NCBI RefSeq assembly: GCF_002502735.1
Contig: NZ_DAQC01000001.1
Coordinates: forward strand, 303,229 to 367,228
Source of the DNA: Methanoregula sp. UBA64
Lineage (GTDB): Archaea > Halobacteriota > Methanomicrobia > Methanomicrobiales > Methanospirillaceae
Length of the DNA stretch: 64,000 nucleotides
Direction: 5' to 3'
Below the pieces are notes generated by a model. The model searched no databases. It was not told the DNA's origin and worked only from the letters and a program-made list of their open reading frames with translations. Made by a program: the position numbers and the translations under genes. Shown piece after piece: positions 16,523 to 24,509 of the stretch (position 1 is the first letter of the stretch; each line of letters starts with the position of its first letter).

Positions 16523-17304
16523 TGGATCCGGGGGAACATGTCCTTATCTTCTGCCCTGACCGGAACGTGCAGGCGCTCTATGCGGCGGCCCTCCGGGAGC
16601 TTGGCGGTGTCACCCACTCGTTTGTCCTCACCGATATGGATGTTGTGACAAACGTTACCGGTGAGACCGTCCAGCGGCGCGAGGAGAAACAGGCGCTCCG
16701 GAACAGCCTTGCGCAGCTCAAGGTCATTGGCGCTCCGCTCGGGATTCTGCACCAGTCCGTACTTGTTGAACCTGTCACGTTAGGGAAGGTCACTGATGCG
16801 GTGCTTACTATCCACGATACGCACCCGACTGCCCGGTTTTCCTTTGTGCTTGCAGGATCCCCCGCTGCTCCCGTTGCTCTCGGCCTTTTTAAGATGGCAC
16901 TCTGGTTTTCCGGGGATCTGTATCTTGCAACCCGTAAGATGGCGCTGGAAAAACTGACCGTACCTCATATGTCGTATGAGGAATTCCGGGCTAACCCGAA
17001 CTACCTGCATATCCTCACACTCCTGCACGGGAAGACCGGGACAAAATACGGGATGCCGGCCGGTGTCCCGCGCCAGGAACTTTTCCAGTCGATGAGGGAT
17101 ATGTATGCCCCGTTGCGGGAGACTGAAGGAAAGGGCCGGTACCGTGAACTCACGCACGGGAACTTCTCTCAGTTTCTTTCCGTACTGGAAGAGCGGGGCC
17201 TTGTGGCCGGACAATTCCTGCCGGGCAGCAGCAAGATCCGGCTCTACAACATCACGCCCGATGGCGAGATTGCGTTCCGGCTCTTTTCCGAGCGGCCTCT
17301 CTGA
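16522..17304 (+). CDS. Putative transcriptional regulator, alpha/beta ligand-sensing domain plus winged helix
   Basis: 260 residues. The N-terminal half (HVLIFCPDRNVQALYAAALR, then FSFVLAGSPAAPVALGLFKM) looks like a Rossmann or CARF-like sensing domain of the type in archaeal DUF6293-like regulators. The C-terminal ~80 residues (LTHGNFSQFLSVLEERGLVAG, then IRLYNITPDGEIAFRLF) look like a winged helix-turn-helix. No CRISPR genes are present. It follows DUF364 copy 2 and is followed by tandem palindromes at 17318-17364 that could be its operators. Family assignment is tentative. Confidence 0.6.
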   Translation: MDPGEHVLIFCPDRNVQALYAAALRELGGVTHSFVLTDMDVVTNVTGETVQRREEKQALRNSLAQLKVIGAPLGILHQSVLVEPVTLGKVTDAVLTIHDTHPTARFSFVLAGSPAAPVALGLFKMALWFSGDLYLATRKMALEKLTVPHMSYEEFRANPNYLHILTLLHGKTGTKYGMPAGVPRQELFQSMRDMYAPLRETEGKGRYRELTHGNFSQFLSVLEERGLVAGQFLPGSSKIRLYNITPDGEIAFRLFSERPL

Positions 17305-17317
17305 CGTGAAGATGTTA

Positions 17318-17364
17318 GTAATATTACAGATATTCTGTAAAATTACAGATGTTCTGTAATATTA
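17318..17364. repeat. Tandem palindromes: GTAATATTAC and two TTACAGA-N3-TCTGTAA
   Basis: GTAATATTAC (17318-17327) is a perfect 10-base palindrome. It overlaps the first of two 17-base elements, TTACAGA-TAT-TCTGTAA (17324-17340) and TTACAGA-TGT-TCTGTAA (17343-17359). Both have perfect 7-base arms, and their centres are 19 bases apart, close to two helical turns. They lie between the 3' ends of converging genes. The spacing suggests dimers of a DNA-binding protein on one face of the helix; transcript-end hairpins are the alternative. Confidence 0.6.
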
Positions 17365-17456
17365 AGGATAGTTGGTTTGGAGCAGGAATACGATTTCTGC
17401 AGGATCGGGATCAAGAATTTTCCGGTTTTTCTAAACCTAAAGAAAAACGGGGTTAG

Positions 17457-18374
17457 TTATTTTTGGGTCACATCCCAGACCATCATACCGGAGAATGCTT
17501 CCGAAACTGAGGTATACTTTCCGTCAACCGCAGAATTTTTGTAATATGTCCGGATCTTCTTTTTGGCCGCTGCCGTGCACTCCCCGGTCCGTTCAAGGCT
17601 CTTGATGGCCCGGTCCGCTGCATTTTCCCACTCGACATTGTTTTTCTTTTTGGAATGGTTGATCCGAACGGTGGGACGATACCCGTTCAGGTAGAGGTAC
17701 ACAAAATAGTAGATGAAACCCGACATCGAACCCCGCGATGGGTGAAATGTCTCCTTTTTTAAGACTTCACGCATAAGTTCGTCGTGAGACTGGTTCCTCC
17801 CCCCGGGCAGGAAGTGGCTGTAGTAACAGAATTTCCGGGAGCATCCCATCATCTGTTCGAATGTCGCAAGATCCCGAACCGCTGGTGTGGCGGAGACCAC
17901 AACGAGATCGAACTTGTTCCGCAGACCCAGTTCATCGATATCCGCAGTCCACCAGTGGCATTCAACCGGTTCTATCGAAAGCCCCTCGCGATCCGCGTTC
18001 TCCTTGAGATAGCCCAGCGCTTTATACGAGATATCAAGGGAAGTCACCTTCGCACCGGCCCGGGCCAGGGGGATGGAGATAGCTCCCGGCCCGCACCCGA
18101 TATCAAGGACACGGGATCCTTTTGCATGGAATCCCGCTTCGTCAAGCATCGCGAAGATCTCATCCATCCGCTTCTGTTTTTTCCGGGGATCCAGTATCTT
18201 TGCAAAACCGTCGGCCCGCTCATTCCACAATTCAACCGAGCCAAGATGGCTCATGGGATCCGGTGACTTCTTTGACGATCTTCCGCACTGGATCCAGTTT
18301 TTTACATTGATATCCTGCTGCATGTGTGTCCGTTGTTCTATTATCGCCCTGCACCAGTTATGGTCGGGCACCAT
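17457..18374 (-). CDS. Class I SAM-dependent methyltransferase (MT-C)
   Basis: 305 residues. Motif I VLDIGCGPGAISIPLARAG, then VTSLDIS and KFDLVVVSATPAVRDL. Paralogous to MT-D at 22694-23599 along the whole length: shared ECHWWTADI/ETSWWTADI, MGCSRKFCYYS/IGCSKKFCYYS, and AAVDGKYTS...EAFSGMMVW near the C-terminus. These two form a second methyltransferase subfamily, distinct from MT-A/MT-B. The start could be the Met at 18321-18323, judging from MT-D; neither start has a clear ribosome site. It lies downstream of the three CooC-like genes. Confidence 0.83.
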   Translation of the reverse strand: MVPDHNWCRAIIEQRTHMQQDINVKNWIQCGRSSKKSPDPMSHLGSVELWNERADGFAKILDPRKKQKRMDEIFAMLDEAGFHAKGSRVLDIGCGPGAISIPLARAGAKVTSLDISYKALGYLKENADREGLSIEPVECHWWTADIDELGLRNKFDLVVVSATPAVRDLATFEQMMGCSRKFCYYSHFLPGGRNQSHDELMREVLKKETFHPSRGSMSGFIYYFVYLYLNGYRPTVRINHSKKKNNVEWENAADRAIKSLERTGECTAAAKKKIRTYYKNSAVDGKYTSVSEAFSGMMVWDVTQK

Positions 18375-18498
18375 CGTTGTTCATCGGGCGATTCTCTTCA
18401 AGCATGATGCCCCCAAGGCTCGTACTGCGATCCTATTTTGCATCCATCTGGATATCTCCCCAAATTGCACTATCCTTCTCGAATTAACCCGTTTTCCT

Positions 18499-18612
18499 TC
18501 ACCCGTCTCCTAATTCCGCTCGTTGTGCAAGTACATCATTCAGATCTTCGTCACTGAGATCGATGATCCCGTTATGTCCATTATTTCCGTCGCTCATGTC
18601 AGGGTGTTTCAT
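18499..18612 (-). CDS. Possible small protein (37 residues) between a CooC-like gene and MT-C
   Basis: A short frame beginning MKHPDMSDGNNGHNG and ending IIDLSDEDLNDVLAQRAELG-DG. It starts 42 bases after the stop of the CooC-like gene at 18654 and has the same orientation. The acidic LSDEDLNDVL resembles the LSDEELTDLL at the C-terminus of the transporter binding protein (21438-22613) in the same block. There is no strong ribosome site, so this is a candidate only; a second Met is at residue 6. Confidence 0.35.
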   Translation of the reverse strand: MKHPDMSDGNNGHNGIIDLSDEDLNDVLAQRAELGDG

Positions 18613-18653
18613 ATGGGCAAAAAACAGAGATTCCGGATCTCATCTGCCGAAGA

Positions 18654-19427
18654 TCATCCCTTCCACTCTTTGCCTTCCACTCTTTGTATGACTGCCGTTG
18701 CGGCAGGATTTCCCCCGGGCAGTGCCTCGCCCTTAAACCCGGCCTCGCGGATGGTTAGGTCTGCGGGAAACACTGCAAGGATCCGGGAAGGATCCGGGAC
18801 GGCCTTTGTCAGGATCGGGAGGGTTTCTGCAGTTGTCTTATTTAAGACAAAATACAGGGGCACATGCAGTTCGTCTGCCATGAGGGAAACCGTGGGTACC
18901 AGCCCTATGGATTCAAACGTTGGATCGATCACCATAATGAGGACGTCGCAGGCTTCGCCCAGTTTGCGGGCCAGATGTTCGACACCCGCATCGGAATCAA
19001 TGATCACCCGTTCATTATCGGCGAGAGTAAGCCCCCCGAGGAACTGCCGCGCAAGACCCACCCAGCGGCCTTTCCCATGCTGGTTGGCATTCTGGATCTT
19101 GCCGACCCTGACCAGTTTTATCCCGCCGCTGCTCTCACAGAAGCCTTCCGGGATCGTGTCGTACGTCCATGTGCCGAGGAGCGGGGTGCCCCGGGGAATC
19201 CCTTTCTGGCGTGCCTCTCTCATAGCATCCCTCATGGATCGCTGCCCGACAAAGTACCCGGTGAGATCCGGGGGAGCATTGGTGCCAAGGATATGATGAA
19301 GCCCGGTATTCGATACATCGGTATCCACAACAACGACCCGCTTTCCCTCCAGCACGTACTGCCGGGCAAGGAGTGCGGTGATTGTACTCTTTCCGGATCC
19401 GCCTTTTCCGCAAATCATCAGTTTCAT
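18654..19427 (-). CDS. CooC-like P-loop ATPase, copy 3 (lacks CXC)
   Basis: 257 residues. The deviant Walker A GKGGSGKST (two lysines, Lys8 and Lys13) begins right after MKLMIC, as in CooC/MinD ATPases. Switch I has DTDVSNTGL and the adenine region FVLNKTTAET. CooC inserts nickel into CO dehydrogenase and binds metal through a CXC motif. At that place (about residues 117-121) this copy has HGKGR, with no cysteine. It may be a regulatory or metal-independent subunit. It is the last of three tandem paralogues, each separated by under 100 bases. Confidence 0.85.
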   Translation of the reverse strand: MKLMICGKGGSGKSTITALLARQYVLEGKRVVVVDTDVSNTGLHHILGTNAPPDLTGYFVGQRSMRDAMREARQKGIPRGTPLLGTWTYDTIPEGFCESSGGIKLVRVGKIQNANQHGKGRWVGLARQFLGGLTLADNERVIIDSDAGVEHLARKLGEACDVLIMVIDPTFESIGLVPTVSLMADELHVPLYFVLNKTTAETLPILTKAVPDPSRILAVFPADLTIREAGFKGEALPGGNPAATAVIQRVEGKEWKG

Positions 19428-19513
19428 GGTTTTGTTCCTGGTGTATGTTGCCGTAATTATGTGACCGTAGCTCGATTTTTTTAGAAATTGCTGGCAATTT
19501 TTTGGGGAATGGA

Positions 19514-20293
19514 TCAGGTCGGGCCTCTCACCTTTTCCTCAAGTGTTTTTATAACCGCACCTGTTAAGGGATAGTTCTCAGGAAGTGCCCTGCCCCCAAG
19601 ACCTGCCCCGAGAAGGACCGGATCCTGCGGGATCTCTCCGATTATACGGCTCTTGTCTGTGATGACATGCCGGATTGTCCGCGAGGTGTTTTCATTGGTT
19701 TTATTTAAGACAAAATACAGGGGAATTTTTACGTTTCCCGCCATTTCGGCTGCCCGTTCTGCAAGTTGGCTGGACTCATAGGTCGGGTCGACGACCATGA
19801 GGTTCGCATCACAGACCGAGTCAATCCCCCGGCCGAAATGTTCGATTCCCGCTTCTGTATCGACAATGAGCCGCTCGTTTTCTGTCAGCTGCATACCAAG
19901 AATGAACTGCCGGGCAAGCCCCATCCACGGTGATTTGCAGGACACCGTAGTGTCCCGGAGTTTGCCGATGGTGACCAGCTGGATACCATTTTTTACCGAA
20001 CCATACCCCGCAGGGATGGTGTCGTATGTCCACGTACCAAGATTCGGAACGTTTTCCGGTCTACCAGCGTGGCGCAAGGCCTTTAATTTTTCCCGGACCA
20101 CGTTTTCCCCATTGAAATAGCCTATCAGGTCATCAGGGATGTCCGTGCCCAGAAGGCGGTGGGGTCCAAGCACCGTGGACACGTCCGCATCCACAACAAC
20201 AACCCGTTTTTTGTCTTTTGCATAGTTTTTTGCAAGGAGCGCAGCAACGGTGCTCTTTCCTGATCCGCCTTTGCCGCTGATCATCAGTTTCAT
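19514..20293 (-). CDS. CooC-like P-loop ATPase, copy 2 (partial CXC)
   Basis: 259 residues. GKGGSGKST Walker A, DADVST switch I, and FVLNKTNENT nucleotide-base region. At the CXC position it reads SCKSP (Cys119, Ser121), so only the first cysteine remains. The surrounding KLRDTT and SPWMGLARQFILG sequences match the copy at 20355-21140. Whether one cysteine per subunit can still form a metal site across a dimer is open. It is the middle gene of the tandem set and probably co-transcribed with both neighbours. Confidence 0.87.
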   Translation of the reverse strand: MKLMISGKGGSGKSTVAALLAKNYAKDKKRVVVVDADVSTVLGPHRLLGTDIPDDLIGYFNGENVVREKLKALRHAGRPENVPNLGTWTYDTIPAGYGSVKNGIQLVTIGKLRDTTVSCKSPWMGLARQFILGMQLTENERLIVDTEAGIEHFGRGIDSVCDANLMVVDPTYESSQLAERAAEMAGNVKIPLYFVLNKTNENTSRTIRHVITDKSRIIGEIPQDPVLLGAGLGGRALPENYPLTGAVIKTLEEKVRGPT

Positions 20294-20354
20294 TGATTAC
20301 CTCCCCTTGGAAATACCGGTATCCGGGTTGTTTCTTCCCGTCTGTGATACGTAA

Positions 20355-21140
20355 TTATTCCCCTGTTGGTCGGGCTGCAAGCCGGGCAGTTACGTTTCCA
20401 ATCACTGCTGCTGCTGCCGGGTAGCCGGACGGGAATGTCCTGCCTTCAAGTCCTGCCTCGGTAAGGGTGGGATCCAGAGGAAATTCCCCGATAATCCGGC
20501 TCTTGTCGGGGATGGTATCGCGGAGGGCCGTGGAGGTTTCTGCGTCAGTCTTGTTCAGGATAAAAAACAAGGGAACCTCGACCGATGCTGCCATCCCTGA
20601 GATTTTTCCGACCATGCACATCGATTCATATGACGGGTCGACGACCATGAGGCTGGCATCACACAGCGTGTCGATTCCCCTGCCGAAATGTTCGATCCCG
20701 GCCTCGGTATCCACGATGACCTGATCGTTCTCTGCAAGCGTCAGTCCGAGAATGAACTGCCGTGCGAGTGCGCTTATGGGACAGGTGCAGCCCTCGGATG
20801 TGTCCCGGAGTTTACCTATGGTGACCAGCTGGATACTATCCTTTATCGAACTGTAGTCTTTTGGGAGGGTATCGTATGTCCATGTGCCAAGGATTGGTTT
20901 TTCCTGTGGGAGATTTTCATCACGGGCGGTCTTCATGGCATCCATCATGCATTTCTTCCCCCCGAAATACCCGGAGAGGTCCGGGGGAATTCCAGTTCCC
21001 AGGATCCGGTGAAGCCCGGTATTCGATACGTCGGTATCCACGACGATAACACGTTTTCCTGCCGCAGCATACTGCCGGGCGAGGAGTGCGGTGACCGTAC
21101 TCTTTCCGGATCCGCCTTTCCCGCAGATGAGCAGTTTCAT
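20355..21140 (-). CDS. CooC-like nickel-insertion-type ATPase, copy 1 (CXC intact)
   Basis: 261 residues. I use the Met at 21138-21140: it aligns with the MKLMI starts of the two paralogues and has AGGTG about ten bases upstream. An earlier ATG at 21167 would add nine residues. Walker A is GKGGSGKST and switch I is DTDVSN. The metal motif EGCTCPISALARQF keeps CXC at Cys118 and Cys120, close to Cys112/Cys114 of the characterised CooC. Known CooC proteins form a Ni(II)-bound dimer and deliver nickel to CO dehydrogenase, but no CODH genes are in the window. Confidence 0.88.
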   Translation of the reverse strand: MKLLICGKGGSGKSTVTALLARQYAAAGKRVIVVDTDVSNTGLHRILGTGIPPDLSGYFGGKKCMMDAMKTARDENLPQEKPILGTWTYDTLPKDYSSIKDSIQLVTIGKLRDTSEGCTCPISALARQFILGLTLAENDQVIVDTEAGIEHFGRGIDTLCDASLMVVDPSYESMCMVGKISGMAASVEVPLFFILNKTDAETSTALRDTIPDKSRIIGEFPLDPTLTEAGLEGRTFPSGYPAAAAVIGNVTARLAARPTGE

Positions 21141-21249
21141 GAAGTAAATACACCTGTCTCTCTTCAATAGTCCAATTTAGTATTACATCTTTACTTTATT
21201 AAAAATATACGTATTTTATTTTACTTTCCCGAAAGCGGGTAACATTAGG
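21141..21249. promoter_or_regulatory. A/T-rich probable promoter of the CooC-like operon
   Basis: Upstream of the first CooC-like gene the sequence is strongly A/T-rich (TTTACTTTATTAAAAATATACGT and neighbouring T-rich runs at 21185-21230). TAGTATTACATC at 21178-21189 resembles the GTAATA-type dyads in the block. A CCCGAAAGCGGG hairpin (21228-21239) lies beyond it. Confidence 0.4.
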
Positions 21250-21441
21250 TTACAAAATTATTTTTGCTCTTTTGAAAGGGGATACTATTCCTGGAAGACC
21301 GTGCCCCTTCACTCCTCTGATCCAGACAACTCGAACTAACGTCAGCACCGGGCCATTAGTGCCGGGAGGGTACTCCAGCGATTTCGGGGCTTCTCGCCCT
21401 TTAACGGATAGCAGGTACAACCGGGCTTTTCTGTCCCTCAT
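21250..21441 (-). CDS. Possible small basic protein overlapping the transporter gene end
   Basis: A 63-codon frame that starts in the ATGA overlapping the stop of the transporter binding-protein gene (21438-22613). Translational coupling of this kind usually marks a real gene. The product is basic and Arg/Gly-rich (SVKGREAPKSLEYPPG, VVWIRGVKGHG), with no signal peptide or known domain. The composition also suits a chance reading of a conserved non-coding or repeated element. Treat as uncertain. Confidence 0.3.
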   Translation of the reverse strand: MRDRKARLYLLSVKGREAPKSLEYPPGTNGPVLTLVRVVWIRGVKGHGLPGIVSPFKRAKIIL

Positions 21442-22613
21442 ATATTACTCCCGGAGGAAGGTGAGAGGAGGTCTGTAAGTTCTTCATCGCTCAAATTATA
21501 ATGATGATACACGGAGAAGTACTCCTTAACCTTCTGCTTTAACCAGTCCTCCGGGAAAAGGTCCGGATACAGGACATGGGCCGTCCACGACATGCCGACA
21601 ATCCGGTAGAAACTTGGTGAACGGTCGAACCAGTTGCCCGGCTTGCTTGGGGTTACATAGATTCGGTGGTTCTGCACTGCCGGGATACTCTGCCAGTTCG
21701 AATCGTTATAGGCCATTGTGGTAAAATCCCTGCTGGTTGTAATGATTACATCGGGTTTCCATATCAACACGGATTCCATGGTCACAGCCGTCATACCGGA
21801 GCCTGACTGGAGTCCCTCGCAGGTTGCAACGTTATTGCCCCCGCAGAGATCGATCAGTTGTGAATGGATGGATCCGCTGGCATCGGTCGCAAGACCGTTT
21901 GCACCCTCCGCATAATACACCCGTGTCCGTTTCTCTTTTGGGATACCGGAGGTCTTGTTCTGGATCTCATCAAGGGTTCCACGGTAATATCGAATGAGTT
22001 CATCTGCCCGCTCCGGTCTGTCAAGTACATCTCCCAGGAACCGGAATACCGCTTCTGCATTGGTAACATTCTGGGTATTGTTCAGGCAGACCGCCGGGAG
22101 CGTCCCGTATTTCTCCTGCGTCAGGTTCACCGAATCGTAGCGGATGGCATTCCCGTCCCCGCAGGAGATAAAAACCAGGTCGGGGTGCATGGCGATCTGT
22201 GCCTCATAATTCTTTGAGGCACTGCTGATAACAGGGATATTTTCCGGGAGCGCAGGATAGAATTTCCTGGTGTCGCTTGTCAGGTTGGAGTCCCAGCTCA
22301 CGATTTTATCCGACGCAACGTAATAGATGATAAAAGACCCGAGAACCCTTTTTACGTTAGCAGGGATCGTGACGTTACGGCCGGCCATATCCGTAATCGT
22401 ACGATAGGATGCATTCAGATCTCCGTATTCCAAAGAGACAGATGAACATTCTTTGGACACAGTACCTGTAGATGTCGGGACCGTTACATTGGGGGAGTTC
22501 TGACTGAATGATCCTTCTCCTCGGGTCATATCCGCTATTTCAATGATCGCAAAGCCTGCTACGGCAATGACAAGAACTGCAAGTATGATGATACCGTAAT
22601 TTTTACCATTCAT
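21438..22613 (-). CDS. ABC transporter substrate-binding protein, FecB/BtuF type
   Basis: 391 residues. An N-terminal membrane anchor (GIIILAVLVIAVAGFAII) without a lipobox is followed by a Thr/Ser linker and a type III (helical-backbone) binding fold: TDMAGRNVTIPANVKRVLG, then ALPENIPVI, and VYYAEGANGLATDASGSIH. This class binds iron-siderophore, haem, cobalamin or other metal chelates. Asp/Glu-rich C-terminal tail with NLSDEELTDLL. It works with the permease at 24506 and ATPase at 23616, with MT-D inserted between. The ligand is unknown; context favours a metal or metal complex. Confidence 0.87.
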   Translation of the reverse strand: MNGKNYGIIILAVLVIAVAGFAIIEIADMTRGEGSFSQNSPNVTVPTSTGTVSKECSSVSLEYGDLNASYRTITDMAGRNVTIPANVKRVLGSFIIYYVASDKIVSWDSNLTSDTRKFYPALPENIPVISSASKNYEAQIAMHPDLVFISCGDGNAIRYDSVNLTQEKYGTLPAVCLNNTQNVTNAEAVFRFLGDVLDRPERADELIRYYRGTLDEIQNKTSGIPKEKRTRVYYAEGANGLATDASGSIHSQLIDLCGGNNVATCEGLQSGSGMTAVTMESVLIWKPDVIITTSRDFTTMAYNDSNWQSIPAVQNHRIYVTPSKPGNWFDRSPSFYRIVGMSWTAHVLYPDLFPEDWLKQKVKEYFSVYHHYNLSDEELTDLLSPSSGSNI

Positions 22614-22693
22614 GGCTGTATCTCCTCACCGGTTGAAAATTATCAAGAGTATCACTTTTCTAAAATGGCCCGTTTCCTCTCGCGTTGTCCATT

Positions 22694-23599
22694 TTAGTCC
22701 ACCTGCCAGACCATCATACCGGAATACCCTTCGGATCGTGTGCTGTACTTTCCGTCAACGGCAGCAGCCTCGTAATATCGAAGGATCTTCTTTTTGTCTG
22801 CTGACGTGAAGTTCCCGGCATGATCGAGAAACCGGATCGTCCGGTTCGCCGCCTCTTCCCAGTCCACGGCCTTTGTTCTCATATGATGGTTAATCTTCAC
22901 GAGGGGCCGGTATCCCAGCAGGTACAGATACATGAAACCATTGATGAACGGGGATGATCCTCTGCCGTTCCCGCGGCGGGACGGATCTTTCTTGAGTACC
23001 TTTTGTAAGATCCCGGTATGATCCGTCTGCATAGGCCCACCATTGCCAAGGCTGAAACTGTAATAGCAGAATTTTTTCGAGCAGCCAATCATCCGGTCAA
23101 GGCAACCTGCATCCCGCACTGCCGGGGTACTTGTGACAAACACAAGATCGAACTTTTTCTTAAGGCCAAGCTTTCTGATATCCGCAGTCCACCAGGAGGT
23201 TTCAATGGTCTTGATCGAAACTCCTTCCTTTGTTGCATGTTCGTTCAAGCGCGAAAGTGCGATGGAGGAGATATCCAGAGCTGTTACATCAGCTCCCGCT
23301 TTTGCAAACGGGATCGATGTGGCTCCCGGGCCACAGCCTACATCCAAGATACGGGCTCCCTCTACCGTACAACCTGCTTCCTGAATGAGAGCAAATATTT
23401 CTTCCATCCGTTTGTTATTTCTCATTGGTGACGGGTGCCAGCCCATATTCCCTTCAGACGGGTCCCAGCGCCGGTTCCATGACTCTGCCTGTTCGCTATC
23501 AGATACACCAGAAAAGAACTCTTTTGTTGAATCCCAGCACTCTATCCAGTTTCTAACATTTTTCCTCTGCTGCAGATTTATCGCCCTGATTGTGTTCAT
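22694..23599 (-). CDS. Class I SAM-dependent methyltransferase (MT-D) inside the transporter operon
   Basis: 301 residues from the ATG at 23597-23599. That start has GAGG ten bases upstream and leaves a 16-base gap after the ATPase gene. A longer frame back to 23722 would overlap the ATPase gene by over 100 bases. Motif I ILDVGCGPGATSIPFAKAG, then VTALDISSIALSRL and ETSWWTADIRKLGLKKKFDL. Full-length paralogue of MT-C (17457-18374). Its position between the ABC ATPase and binding-protein genes strongly suggests that it modifies the imported ligand or its product. Confidence 0.87.
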   Translation of the reverse strand: MNTIRAINLQQRKNVRNWIECWDSTKEFFSGVSDSEQAESWNRRWDPSEGNMGWHPSPMRNNKRMEEIFALIQEAGCTVEGARILDVGCGPGATSIPFAKAGADVTALDISSIALSRLNEHATKEGVSIKTIETSWWTADIRKLGLKKKFDLVFVTSTPAVRDAGCLDRMIGCSKKFCYYSFSLGNGGPMQTDHTGILQKVLKKDPSRRGNGRGSSPFINGFMYLYLLGYRPLVKINHHMRTKAVDWEEAANRTIRFLDHAGNFTSADKKKILRYYEAAAVDGKYSTRSEGYSGMMVWQVD

Positions 23600-23615
23600 G
23601 ATGTAAGCCTCAATT

Positions 23616-24509
23616 TCACCGGGAAAGCCCGATGTCAGTCCTGCTTCCGTTACCGGAATAAGAGTGTTGCCAGGTCCCGGAGTTTCTGCCGGATCGGGAA
23701 CCGGCCGGAACACTTTTACCAATCATCGTTTTCTGGGAGATCCTTGATAAGGGGATAATAAACGGGATCTCGTCTGCGATCTTCACGCTTGCCCGTATAC
23801 TATAGACCGTTTCGAGATTTTCTGCGGTCATGACCGTATCAGGAGTACCGGTAGCAACGATTTTTCCCTTTTTCATCATCACGATGGTGTCCGAGTACCG
23901 GGCTGCCATGTTAAGATCATGAATGGCAACAATTGCCGTCAGGTCGCGCTGTTTTACCAGATTTCTCAGGAGATCCATTACATCGATCTGGTGCCAGATA
24001 TCGAGATTGCTCGTAGGTTCATCCAGGAGAATGACACCCGTTTCCTGGGCAAGGGCCCGGGCAATGAGCACCTTCTGCTGCTGACCTCCCGAGAGTTCGG
24101 TAAACGAGGACATGGCAAGATCCTCCAGACCGAGGAGCTGGAGCATCTCCCAGACCACCTGTTCGTCTCGTGTCCCACCTCTCCACCCGAGATAAGGGCG
24201 TCGTCCCATCAGGACAACATCAAAAACCGAATTCGGGAAAACACGCAGCGAGTTCTGGGGGACGTAGGCAATGTTCTGGGCCAGTTCAATACGGCTCATC
24301 TTCATCACATCGCTCCGGTCCACAAGGATTTCCCCCGATGATGGGACAAGCAGCCGGTCGATGCATTTGATCAGCGTGGATTTTCCGGATCCGTTGGGGC
24401 CGACAATGCTGACGATCCTGCCATCACCGATATCAAGACAGAAGTCGCGTAAAACCTCGTGGCTGTCGTAACTGAACCACAGGTGGTTGATTGCGAGCTT
24501 GATGATCAT
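23616..24509 (-). CDS. ABC transporter ATP-binding protein, FecE/BtuD type
   Basis: 297 residues. Walker A GPNGSGKST, Q-loop YVPQNS, signature LSGGQQQK, Walker B VILLDEPTSNLD and the switch His in IHDLNMA are all present. The last ~40 residues (GKSVPAGSRSGRNSGTWQHS and beyond) form a polar tail longer than usual for this family. The gene overlaps the permease gene by 4 bases. It powers uptake by the FecCD-type permease at 24506-25633. Confidence 0.93.
   Translation of the reverse strand: MIIKLAINHLWFSYDSHEVLRDFCLDIGDGRIVSIVGPNGSGKSTLIKCIDRLLVPSSGEILVDRSDVMKMSRIELAQNIAYVPQNSLRVFPNSVFDVVLMGRRPYLGWRGGTRDEQVVWEMLQLLGLEDLAMSSFTELSGGQQQKVLIARALAQETGVILLDEPTSNLDIWHQIDVMDLLRNLVKQRDLTAIVAIHDLNMAARYSDTIVMMKKGKIVATGTPDTVMTAENLETVYSIRASVKIADEIPFIIPLSRISQKTMIGKSVPAGSRSGRNSGTWQHSYSGNGSRTDIGLSR

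Noticed and set aside
16522..17304. CRISPR-associated regulator (Csa3-like)
   Set aside because: The N-terminus is CARF-like at best and no cas genes or repeats are in the window, so a CRISPR role is not supported.
22694..23722. Longer MT-D start at 23722
   Set aside because: It would overlap the ABC ATPase gene by over 100 bases. The ATG at 23599 has a ribosome site and gives a protein that matches MT-C.
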